Origin: Microcella sp.
Lineage (GTDB): Bacteria > Actinomycetota > Actinomycetes > Actinomycetales > Microbacteriaceae
Reading direction: 5' to 3'
NCBI GenBank assembly: GCA_020216895.1
Contig: JAIWOM010000044.1
Location: forward strand, 1-9,340
Length of the DNA: 9,340 nt
A program made the translations under genes and the position numbers. Positions 1 to 6,740 of the stretch are shown in pieces. Under the pieces are notes generated by a model. It worked only from the letters and a program-made list of their open reading frames with translations. It was not told where the DNA came from and did no database searches. The number at the start of each line of letters is the position of its first letter. The stretch's first letter is position 1.

Positions 1-351
<351 letters not shown>

Positions 352-352
352 C

Positions 353-379
353 CGACGACCGTTCTCCACTCAGTCGTCG
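353..379. terminator. Candidate bidirectional hairpin between convergent gene ends
   Basis: CGACGAC at 353-359 pairs perfectly with GTCGTCG at 373-379, a 7-bp stem around a 13-base loop. It lies just after the stop of the GntR-type gene and covers the last codons and stop of the deacetylase-like gene, where a terminator serving both strands would be expected. Neither side has a T-run, and the loop is long, so this may be a chance inverted repeat in GC-rich DNA. Confidence 0.28.
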
Positions 380-1251
380 AGCTCCGTAACGTCGATCGGT
401 TGAATTGAACGGGCTTTGAGGTTGAGCGCGCGGGTGTGACGAGCGATGTCGCGCAGTGGCGCAACCCAGACATCGGGCATAGCGACGACCCGCGCCATCA
501 GTTTTCCGAGCGATGCCGCGCGGCCCGGTCGGCCTGAGAGGAAAGGGTGGTTGGTGAGCACCCAGCAGCCGCCCACCGCGTGGAGCCCGTCGAGCTCTGA
601 CTCCCATAGGGCGCGGGCCTGGTCAGGGGTCGCGATGTATCCCGAGCCGCTGATCTCCGGCAGGAAGCAGTACTGCTCCCAATCGTCGAGCGTCCACTGA
701 ATCGGTATCTCGACGAGAGATGCGGGCTCGGGCTGGGCAGAGGAAACCGCGAGTTCGTACGGTCGGTCGCCATCCATCAGGCTCGAGTCGTACAAAAAGC
801 CTCGTTCAAGAAGCAGTTCGGGCATCTCCCACGACAGGTCCCACATCGGAGCGCGATAGCCAACAGGCTTCACACCGGCGACGTGCGCGAGAGCGTCCAA
901 CCCACGGTCGAGCGCTGCAATCTGCTGGTCTCGGCTGAGCGCGGACGGTTGCTCATGGAGGTAGCCGTGATGACCGAGTTCGTGACCAGCCGCAGCGATT
1001 TCTCGCACGATCTCGGGGTACCGTTCCGCTGTGAAGCCCGGCACGAAAAATGTTGCCGTGATGCTGTGCTCGGCAAGCAGATTCAGGATGCGGGGCACAC
1101 CGACGAGCGGACCGTAAGCCTGGTGGCTCATCACGCTCATCCGCCGGGCGTTTTGAGGTGTCCCCCAAACAACGGCAGATTCCGCGTCGACGTCAAAGGT
1201 GAACGCCGCCGCCGACCGCATCCCGTCCGGCCAGAAGCTGTCCTGTGTCAT
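370..1251 (-). CDS. NodB-fold hydrolase, polysaccharide deacetylase family (cytoplasmic cyclic-amide/imide hydrolase-like)
   Basis: This 293-residue protein carries the NodB homology motifs: TFDVD at 18-22 (D20/D22, base and metal ligand region), HGYLH at 95-99 (H95 and H99, the metal-binding HxxxH), YRAP at 132-135, and [12 protein letters not shown] at 233-244. There is no signal peptide or membrane anchor, and it starts directly with the catalytic domain. The form resembles the intracellular branch that includes Helicobacter HP0310-like proteins, PuuE-type allantoinases and cyclic imidases, rather than secreted cell-wall deacetylases. It is the last gene of the operon. Its ATG overlaps the ureohydrolase stop as ATGA and no ribosome binding site is visible, so translation is probably coupled. 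The likely role, inferred, is hydrolysis of a C-N bond (ring opening or deacylation) in the same pathway as the ureohydrolase. A true sugar deacetylase cannot be excluded. Confidence 0.85.
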   Translation of the reverse strand: MTQDSFWPDGMRSAAAFTFDVDAESAVVWGTPQNARRMSVMSHQAYGPLVGVPRILNLLAEHSITATFFVPGFTAERYPEIVREIAAAGHELGHHGYLHEQPSALSRDQQIAALDRGLDALAHVAGVKPVGYRAPMWDLSWEMPELLLERGFLYDSSLMDGDRPYELAVSSAQPEPASLVEIPIQWTLDDWEQYCFLPEISGSGYIATPDQARALWESELDGLHAVGGCWVLTNHPFLSGRPGRAASLGKLMARVVAMPDVWVAPLRDIARHTRALNLKARSIQPIDVTELDD

Positions 1252-2225
1252 CGGGCGGCTTGCTGGGCGGACATGATCGTGATGAGCTCGTAGGCAAGGT
1301 TCGCTGCCGCGACCGCGGTGATGCTCGCGTGGTCGTACGGGGGGCTTACTTCCACGATGTCGGCGGAGACGATCCGCGTCTCGCTCAATCCACGGAGCAC
1401 CTCCAGGAGTTCCCGACTCGTCATCCCGCCCGCCTCGGGGGTTCCGGTGCCCGGCGCGAAACCCGGGTCGAGCACGTCGATATCAATGGAAATGTAGAGC
1501 GGCGCGTCGCCGATGCGGTCAAGGATGCGGTCAATGATTCCGGGAGCGCCGAGGCGATCGAAGTCGCGACAGTGCACGATCGTGAAGCCAAGATCGTGGT
1601 CATCGAGGAGATCTTGCTTGCTGTAAAGCGAGCCGCGAATTCCGACGTGGGCGGAGCGGTCTTTACGCAACAGCCCTTCCTCCGACGCTCGGCGGAACGG
1701 AGTTCCGTGAGTGTAGGGCGCACCAAAATAGGTATCCCAGGTGTCAAGGTGCGCGTCGAAGTGAACGAGCGCCACTGGCCCATGCTCGGCTGTTACCGCC
1801 CGAAGAGCCGGGAGGGCGACAGTGTGATCACCACCGAGGGTCATGACCGGTCTGCCATCGCTCATGAGGGGTGCAAAGCCCTTCTGCATGTCGTGCAGAG
1901 CCGATTCAATATCAAAGGGGTTGGCATCAAGGTCGCCGGCATCGACCACCTGTGCATCCGCAAAGGGCATCGATTCAAGAGCTGGATTGTATGGTCGCAG
2001 GAGACGTGACGCTTCTCGAACAGCGGCCGGGCCAAAGCGGGCACCCGAACGAAAAGTTACTCCCGCGTCGAACGGCACTCCAACGACTGCGACGTCCCAC
2101 CCACTGACATCATTGATGCGAGGGAGTCGAGCGAAAGTCGTGAAGCCCGCATAGCGCGGTGACGATTGGCCGTCCACGGGGCCTACGGGCTCTTCCTGCG
2201 GTCGCGGTGCGGTGTCGATGGTCAT
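1248..2225 (-). CDS. Agmatinase/guanidinobutyrase-family ureohydrolase
   Basis: This 325-residue enzyme has the full binuclear manganese centre of ureohydrolases: GGDHT (H134), DAHLD (D157, H159, D161) and SIDIDVLDP (D248, D250), followed by [11 protein letters not shown] with E264. The THGTPFRRA loop (from residue 172) and the early [15 protein letters not shown] stretch are typical of the agmatinase and guanidino-acid hydrolase branch rather than arginase. The reaction is expected to be hydrolysis of a guanidino group to urea plus an amine; the substrate could be agmatine, 4-guanidinobutyrate or a relative. I chose the ATG at 2225 because AGGAGA sits 5 bases upstream; the ATG at 2276 would add 17 unconserved residues overlapping the preceding gene. 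It is fourth in the operon and overlaps the deacetylase-like gene by 4 bases. Family is certain, substrate is not. Confidence 0.93.
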   Translation of the reverse strand: MTIDTAPRPQEEPVGPVDGQSSPRYAGFTTFARLPRINDVSGWDVAVVGVPFDAGVTFRSGARFGPAAVREASRLLRPYNPALESMPFADAQVVDAGDLDANPFDIESALHDMQKGFAPLMSDGRPVMTLGGDHTVALPALRAVTAEHGPVALVHFDAHLDTWDTYFGAPYTHGTPFRRASEEGLLRKDRSAHVGIRGSLYSKQDLLDDHDLGFTIVHCRDFDRLGAPGIIDRILDRIGDAPLYISIDIDVLDPGFAPGTGTPEAGGMTSRELLEVLRGLSETRIVSADIVEVSPPYDHASITAVAAANLAYELITIMSAQQAAR

Positions 2226-2230
2226 TGGTT

Positions 2231-2236
2231 TCTCCT
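2231..2236 (-). promoter_or_regulatory. Ribosome binding site deciding the ureohydrolase start
   Basis: On the minus strand AGGAGA lies five bases before the ATG at 2225-2223. It falls in the only real gap of the operon (25 bases after the SDR stop). It supports this start over the in-frame ATG at 2276, which lies inside the preceding gene. Confidence 0.75.
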
Positions 2237-2250
2237 GGTCTCTGTCGAGG

Positions 2251-3018
2251 CTATGCCCGCGTGCGCGTCGATCCACCGTTTGCCTGCACCACCTGGCCCA
2301 CCATTGAGCCCTGCCGGAAGTCGCTCAACATGAGCACGGCGTTCGCGAGCTCGTCAACCTCGCCAACACGTCCCAGAGGGATCACCCGAGCGTAGGACTC
2401 AATGACGTCCGCGACCGGCACCCCAGCCGCCCGAGCGTCAACGGCGAGCTGGGGAGTGTTGGTGACGCCGGGTGCGACAGCATTGACGATGATTCCCTCT
2501 GGGGCGAGCTCTCGACCGAGCGTCTTGACGAGGGCAATAAGGCCAGCTTTCGAGGCGCAGTAGGCTGTGGCCTCCGGCCATCCGACGATGCCCCACTCGC
2601 TCGAGATGACCACGATGCGCCCCCGCCCTCGCTCGCGCATTCCGGGCAGGCAGGCTTGAATCAGTGCGAATGTGCCGCCGAGATTGGTGTCCAGCACCCG
2701 CCACCAATCGTCGAGATCAGCCTCTCGGATGGGTGCCATCGTCATGTAGGCGTGATTGGCTACGAGAACGTCGGGCGCTCCCGCCCACTGTGTCACTCGA
2801 TCGACGATCGCGGTGACGTCGTCTCGCACAGAAACGTCTCCCGGAACGGCTAGTCCTCCGATTTCATCTGCGAGTGCGGAGAGCGCGTCACTGGCGATTC
2901 GGTCATTCACCCCGACTCGTGCACCTGCCTCCGCGAGGCGTCTCGCGTGGGCCGCCCCCATTCCTTGAGCGGCACCGGTCACGAGTGCGACCGCTCCCTC
3001 GAGGTTGGTCGTCCCCAT
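2251..3018 (-). CDS. Short-chain dehydrogenase/reductase (SDR), operon gene 3
   Basis: This is a 255-residue classical SDR with a Rossmann fold. The cofactor motif TGAAQGMG is at 14-21. An acidic residue (D39) at the end of the second strand suggests NAD(H) preference. Tetrad residues are N112, S140, Y153 and K157, in the YCASK context. The usual NNAG motif is altered to VANHA (86-90). The C-terminus has the usual GGS end but carries a short basic TRTRA tail. It should interconvert a hydroxyl and a carbonyl group; the substrate is unknown. Its ATG overlaps the stop of the upstream SDR by one base (TGATG), and GGAG lies ten bases before the start, so it is co-translated. The two neighbouring SDRs differ clearly in sequence, so they are not a recent duplication and probably act at different steps or as partners. 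Confidence 0.9.
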   Translation of the reverse strand: MGTTNLEGAVALVTGAAQGMGAAHARRLAEAGARVGVNDRIASDALSALADEIGGLAVPGDVSVRDDVTAIVDRVTQWAGAPDVLVANHAYMTMAPIREADLDDWWRVLDTNLGGTFALIQACLPGMRERGRGRIVVISSEWGIVGWPEATAYCASKAGLIALVKTLGRELAPEGIIVNAVAPGVTNTPQLAVDARAAGVPVADVIESYARVIPLGRVGEVDELANAVLMLSDFRQGSMVGQVVQANGGSTRTRA

Positions 3019-3746
3019 CAGATCACCGCTCCAGAGTTCGGGTTCAGTGTTTCGCCGACGCAGAACGTTCCATCATCGAGGAGAAATGCTGCGCACAGCG
3101 CCACCTCGTCAGGGCGGGTCAGACGCCCGGTCGGCAGCGTCGCGAGATACTCGGGTGCGCGCCATGGCGAGTCTTGGGCCAGGAGCGGGGTATCCGTTGG
3201 TCCGGGCGCAACAGCGTTAACGCGCACCCCCGTCGGTGCGAGCTCGACGGCGAGACTTCGCATCATTCCTTGGAGGGCCCCCTTCGCGGCTGAGTAGTGA
3301 GCGTCGCCTCGGCCACCGCCTCCCACAGCCAACTCGCTCGTAATTGCGACGATTGCGCCACCGCCTCGGCGAATCATTCCCGGAAGGGCCGCCCGCGTGA
3401 CATGCAGGAATCCGCCCACGTGAACCCTGAGCATTCGGTGCCACTGCGCCTCGGTAACGTCGTCAACGGTTGCGGTTTCGTAGTACCCCGCGGCCGAGAC
3501 GATGCCCGTCACAGTTCCGAGTTCCGCTTCTACCTTCTCGACTGCCCGCGTTACGGCGTCGGCGTCGGTGACGTCCGCCTCAATACTGAGCGCGCATCCG
3601 TATGACGGGCGACGGTCAACACCTGCGACGAGCCAGCCGCGCGCGCTCAACTCTGCGGCGGTTGCTGCGCCAATGCCGCTGGCGGTTCCGGTGACGATCG
3701 CGACCCGACCCTCTGCTGCCGTCGTGATCGGGGGGGCCGTTGTCAC
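3018..3746 (-). CDS. Short-chain dehydrogenase/reductase (SDR), operon gene 2, with altered tetrad
   Basis: This 242-residue classical SDR has TGTASGIG at 19-26 for dinucleotide binding. D44, after the second strand, predicts NAD(H) use. S137, Y151 and K155 are the catalytic triad (YSAAK). The fourth tetrad residue, normally Asn in a VNxxG context, appears as His109 (RVHVGG), and the NNAG motif reads SAAG (84-87). The C-terminus ends in a LNPNSGAVI pattern common in FabG-like enzymes. The start is GTG, chosen because it overlaps the permease stop as GTGA, a 4-base coupling; no good ribosome binding site is seen. It likely oxidises a hydroxyl intermediate of the operon's pathway. The substrate cannot be assigned. 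The His substitution may alter, but need not abolish, activity. Confidence 0.9.
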   Translation of the reverse strand: MTTAPPITTAAEGRVAIVTGTASGIGAATAAELSARGWLVAGVDRRPSYGCALSIEADVTDADAVTRAVEKVEAELGTVTGIVSAAGYYETATVDDVTEAQWHRMLRVHVGGFLHVTRAALPGMIRRGGGAIVAITSELAVGGGGRGDAHYSAAKGALQGMMRSLAVELAPTGVRVNAVAPGPTDTPLLAQDSPWRAPEYLATLPTGRLTRPDEVALCAAFLLDDGTFCVGETLNPNSGAVI

Positions 3747-5218
3747 CGTGCGTGATTCTCGTCGCTATCGGTGTATTCAACACCGACGACGGAAGGAATG
3801 CGTTTGCGGGCGCCGATCCAGAACACCACTCCGATCACGCTGATGACGACTGCGCCGATGATGATCGACCAGTCAAGGTAGGCCTGCTCGTACACCTCGC
3901 GCGGCCACGCGATGTTGATCAGCTGCAAACTCGCCCAAACCACCGCAACCCACGCGACGAGGGCCGTCCAGTTTCCGAGGCTGAATGGTCCGGCCCGCCA
4001 CGTACGACGGGTGACGACGACGAGGAATCCGATCAGGGGGAAGAGGAACGAGAGGTAGAACCCACCCGCGGTGAAGTTGACCATCAGCGTGTAGAGATCG
4101 CTCGCGACATTGCTCAGCAAGAAGAGCAGGGTGCCAATCACCGTGGTGACGAGGAGCGCGACAATCGGCTGACGCTGCTTCTTGCTCAGCCGTGTCAGCA
4201 CTCCCGCCCCCGGCAGTGCTCCGTCGCGGGCCTTCGCCCACAGCATGCGTGATGCCGAAGTTTGAAGAGCGAGGAAGCTTGCGACGAAGCCGATGACAAA
4301 GAGGATTTCAATTGGCGTGGCGATTCCGGCTCCCAGCTGAGCCGTCAGCGTTTCGTATACCGGGTCGCCCACCTCTCCGTCGCGAACGGCATCAAGGTCG
4401 GGAATCGCGAGGATGATCGACAAGCTCGAGAACATCACCACGACGGCAATAAAGGAGATGGAGAAGAGAATCGCCTTCGGGAGGTTCTTGCGCGGCTCGG
4501 CAACCTCCTCAGCGATAGACCCCGCGCTTTCGAATCCGACGAAAGAAAACCCGATGAAAGCGAGGGCGATGAGGAAGGGGCCTGACAGGGCAAAGTAGTC
4601 CGCAGATGCAACCCCGATGCCGTCGCCGCCCGAGAAGAGTACGGAGATGTCATTGACGCGGTGGAAGGCCAGGAGCCAAATGCCGAGACCGATCGAACCG
4701 ATGACCTCAGCCGCGATGCTCGCCAGCATGAAGATCTTGAGAACAGTCTGTCCCGCGATGTTGATGAGAGTGCCGAAAACGAGCACCCCGAAGGCAATCC
4801 ATGCTCGCTCAACCGCGCTGGGCTGCTGAAGTCCAAAGATGTTCGCTAAGAAGCCAGCGGCCCCTAGGGCAACTGTCGCCATCGCGATCACGAGGGTCCA
4901 GAAGTACGCCCAGCCTGCGAACCAGCCTGCGGTTGGCCCGATAAGGCGAGAGGTCCACTGGTAGATCGAGCCCTCGAGCGGCCATCGCGAAACGAGCATG
5001 GCAAACACCAGGGCGACAAGGATCTGGCCCGCGAAGACGATGAGAAAGCCCCACCAGAAACTCGGGCCCGCTGTCGTCAATGCCAGGCCGAAGATTCCGT
5101 ACAGCGCGACGATGGGAGAGATGAACGCGAAAGCGAAGGCGAACGACGACAGCAGCGTGAATTCACGACGAAGAGTCGTTGCGGTCGCGACGGGGTTGGG
5201 GGTGGACACGTCACTCAT
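3743..5218 (-). CDS. APC-superfamily amino acid/amine permease
   Basis: This 491-residue inner membrane protein has about twelve predicted membrane segments, roughly at 23-46, 54-77, 98-124, 138-157, 160-184, 211-230, 247-271, 303-321, 352-369, 376-402, 414-436 and 450-469. Its landmarks fit the APC superfamily and especially the amino acid/choline transporter (ACT) branch, which includes GABA and choline permeases. They are the LEGSIYQW turn after segment 2, the GFESAGSIAEEVAEPRKNLP loop (228-247) and the ASRMLWAKARDGALPG loop (322-337). It should import a small amine, amino acid or guanidino compound with protons. It is the first gene of the operon. AAAGGAGG lies five bases before the ATG, and a near-consensus promoter lies just upstream. 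One leucine (L124) uses TTA, a rare codon in such genomes. Transporter family is firm; the substrate is inferred only from neighbours. Confidence 0.92.
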   Translation of the reverse strand: MSDVSTPNPVATATTLRREFTLLSSFAFAFAFISPIVALYGIFGLALTTAGPSFWWGFLIVFAGQILVALVFAMLVSRWPLEGSIYQWTSRLIGPTAGWFAGWAYFWTLVIAMATVALGAAGFLANIFGLQQPSAVERAWIAFGVLVFGTLINIAGQTVLKIFMLASIAAEVIGSIGLGIWLLAFHRVNDISVLFSGGDGIGVASADYFALSGPFLIALAFIGFSFVGFESAGSIAEEVAEPRKNLPKAILFSISFIAVVVMFSSLSIILAIPDLDAVRDGEVGDPVYETLTAQLGAGIATPIEILFVIGFVASFLALQTSASRMLWAKARDGALPGAGVLTRLSKKQRQPIVALLVTTVIGTLLFLLSNVASDLYTLMVNFTAGGFYLSFLFPLIGFLVVVTRRTWRAGPFSLGNWTALVAWVAVVWASLQLINIAWPREVYEQAYLDWSIIIGAVVISVIGVVFWIGARKRIPSVVGVEYTDSDENHAR

Positions 5219-5223
5219 GAGGG

Positions 5224-5231
5224 CCTCCTTT
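5224..5231 (-). promoter_or_regulatory. Strong ribosome binding site of the permease
   Basis: On the minus strand AAAGGAGG lies five bases before the permease ATG at 5218-5216. This is close to a perfect anti-16S match and the strongest such site in the window, so the first gene of the operon is probably well translated. Confidence 0.85.
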
Positions 5232-5241
5232 GGCTGCCCTC

Positions 5242-5270
5242 ATTATGGGAACGAGTGTGCCGCCGTGCAA
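5242..5270 (-). promoter_or_regulatory. Promoter of the five-gene catabolic operon
   Basis: Read on the minus strand, TTGCAC (5270-5265) and CATAAT (5247-5242) are separated by exactly 17 bases. CATAAT matches the -10 consensus at five of six positions, and TTG of the -35 box is kept. Transcription would start near 5235, just before the ribosome binding site at 5231-5224, leaving a leader of about 17 bases. The weaker second half of the -35 box would fit activator dependence. Confidence 0.65.
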
Positions 5271-5289
5271 CGAGAACCGATTTTTCTTG

Positions 5290-5307
5290 GAGAGAGGGCC
5301 TCATCTC
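5290..5307. promoter_or_regulatory. Symmetric element between divergent promoters, candidate regulator site
   Basis: The 18 bases read GAGA-N3-GGCC-N3-TCTC, a two-fold symmetric pattern with matching outer arms and a palindromic centre. It lies about 60 bases upstream of the predicted operon start and close to the -35 zone of the regulator's own promoter. One dimer bound here could activate the operon and control the regulator gene. Symmetry and placement are seen; binding by the PucR protein is inference. Confidence 0.35.
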
Positions 5308-5323
5308 GCGCTTTTCATTGTAC

Positions 5324-5339
5324 TAATCTCCAACTTATG
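5324..5339 (+). promoter_or_regulatory. Leaderless-type -10 box and start of the PucR-family gene
   Basis: TAATCT (5324-5329, pattern TANNNT) is followed by seven bases and then the ATG at 5337. No Shine-Dalgarno match is seen. This spacing places the transcript start at or next to the A of the ATG, the usual layout of leaderless genes in actinomycetes. No clear -35 box is present. Confidence 0.55.
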
Positions 5340-6734
5340 GTGGAAGCGAGTTGGCGCGGTGGCTTGACAATCAGTGACCTGGTTGGCGAGGAGAGTTTCG
5401 GTCTCGCGATTGTTGCGGCGACTCCCGAGTCACTTCACCGGCCCATCACCTGGGTGCACGTGACGGAAGTCGCGGATCCTCGCCCGCATATTCGGGAGGG
5501 AGAACTCGTCTGCACGGTCGGGGCGGCATTGGTTGACCCCCACGAGGCCGTGAGATTCGTTGAGTCCGTGGCCGACGCCGCGTGCGCTGGAATCTGTCTT
5601 GGTCTCGGTGAGGTTCATACAGAAGTACCCGAAGCGCTCGAGGAGGCCTGTCAGCGGCGAGGCATCGCCTTACTCTCGATGGCGCACGGCGTACCTTTCC
5701 GTGCGCTGAGCGACAGACTGCTGGAAGATCGCCTTCGCGTGCCTGCCGAGTTTGACCCCGTCAGTCGCGCCATGGAATTGCTCCGCTCTGGGTCCACCGT
5801 CACGGACATGCTGAGACTTGGTGGAGAGGATTTCTCGGGACGACTCGAGATTGTCACCCGCTCGTCTGCTCTTGGCGACAGCGACCATCGCGGTCGCGCC
5901 TCGATTGAGGTCGACATTGACGACGATGAGCGCCTGCGCTGGCAGGGCACTGGCATTCCGCCGGATTCGGCCCTTCTCGCGAGGTTCGCGCGCGTCGTGC
6001 ACATCGCTCGGCGAAATGAGCGGGTCTCTGAATCCAATACTCGACGGCGGATCGGCCAGCTCATGACCCTCGTTGTCGAGGGGCTCGCGCAACCTGCCGC
6101 CCTGCTTCCCGATCTCCATCGCGGAGGGGTCGACCCGGACCAGCTGGTTGTTTCTGCGTGGCCAGAGGGTACCGGTGGTCTTCTCTCGCGGCTGCACTCC
6201 ACGGCCGTGATCGGAGAGACCGCGTCAGATGTGCTGGTGATTACCCCTGATGGGAGACAGGCCAGCGACGTCTCGAAGCAGGTTCAACTTGTCTTCGGAT
6301 ACTCCAGTTCCCTCCCACTGGCCGATCTCGCGCTCGGGATCGGGGAGGCGCGCGCCACACTGATGCTTGCTCGCCGTCGGGGAACGATCGCTGGCCCTGA
6401 GACCTTAGCGACGCTGGCCGCCCTGCTCGAACAACAGCCACGTTCTCGTCTCGCACCGTTTGTGGGGCAGCTCGTTCGTCCTCTGGTGACGACGCGGGTT
6501 CGCGGAGGCGCCGAGCTACTCGACACCCTTCGAGAGTTCGTTAGCCACCACGGTTCTGTGTCGGCCACGGCCGACGCTCTTTTTGTTCACCCCAACACTG
6601 TTCGGCATCGCCTTGCACGCATTCGCGAGATCGTGGGGCGAGACCCGCTCCTCGACGACGACCGCATTGATCTCGGAATCGCGGTGTGGGCCTACGACCG
6701 GGCGGGAAGGCGGACGGAGACACCCGCGCTGTAG
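5337..6734 (+). CDS. PucR-family transcriptional regulator
   Basis: This 465-residue regulator has three parts. An N-terminal PucR sensory domain spans about 8-130 and opens with LTISDLVGEE, with ITWVHVTEVADP at 37-48. A central CdaR/GGDEF-like region lies about 285-355 and includes LPLADLALGIGEAR. A C-terminal PucR helix-turn-helix lies about 393-455, with the recognition segment HPNTVRHRLARI at 418-429. Such proteins usually sense a metabolite and control a neighbouring or divergent catabolic operon, as PucR does for purine use in Bacillus. It is divergent from the permease operon across 118 bases, so it is the obvious candidate regulator. The ATG at 5337 was chosen because conserved sequence begins a few residues later and a TANNNT box is correctly spaced; the open frame extends left but lies opposite the permease. 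L112 and L357 use the rare TTA codon. The ligand is unknown. Confidence 0.92.
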   Translation: MVEASWRGGLTISDLVGEESFGLAIVAATPESLHRPITWVHVTEVADPRPHIREGELVCTVGAALVDPHEAVRFVESVADAACAGICLGLGEVHTEVPEALEEACQRRGIALLSMAHGVPFRALSDRLLEDRLRVPAEFDPVSRAMELLRSGSTVTDMLRLGGEDFSGRLEIVTRSSALGDSDHRGRASIEVDIDDDERLRWQGTGIPPDSALLARFARVVHIARRNERVSESNTRRRIGQLMTLVVEGLAQPAALLPDLHRGGVDPDQLVVSAWPEGTGGLLSRLHSTAVIGETASDVLVITPDGRQASDVSKQVQLVFGYSSSLPLADLALGIGEARATLMLARRRGTIAGPETLATLAALLEQQPRSRLAPFVGQLVRPLVTTRVRGGAELLDTLREFVSHHGSVSATADALFVHPNTVRHRLARIREIVGRDPLLDDDRIDLGIAVWAYDRAGRRTETPAL

Positions 6735-6740
6735 GAGGCG

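Noticed and set aside
1245..2009. A 254-codon open frame on the plus strand opposite the ureohydrolase
   Set aside because: The minus strand holds an intact ureohydrolase with all metal ligands. The plus-strand product shows no known motifs and no convincing ribosome binding site.
2226..2276. Longer ureohydrolase start at 2276
   Set aside because: It would overlap the preceding SDR gene by 26 bases and add a charged stretch without family similarity. The ATG at 2225 has AGGAGA at good spacing.
4998..5336. Longer N-terminus of the PucR-family gene starting at 4998
   Set aside because: The 113 extra codons run antisense through the permease start and the divergent promoter region. PucR domain similarity begins only after 5337.
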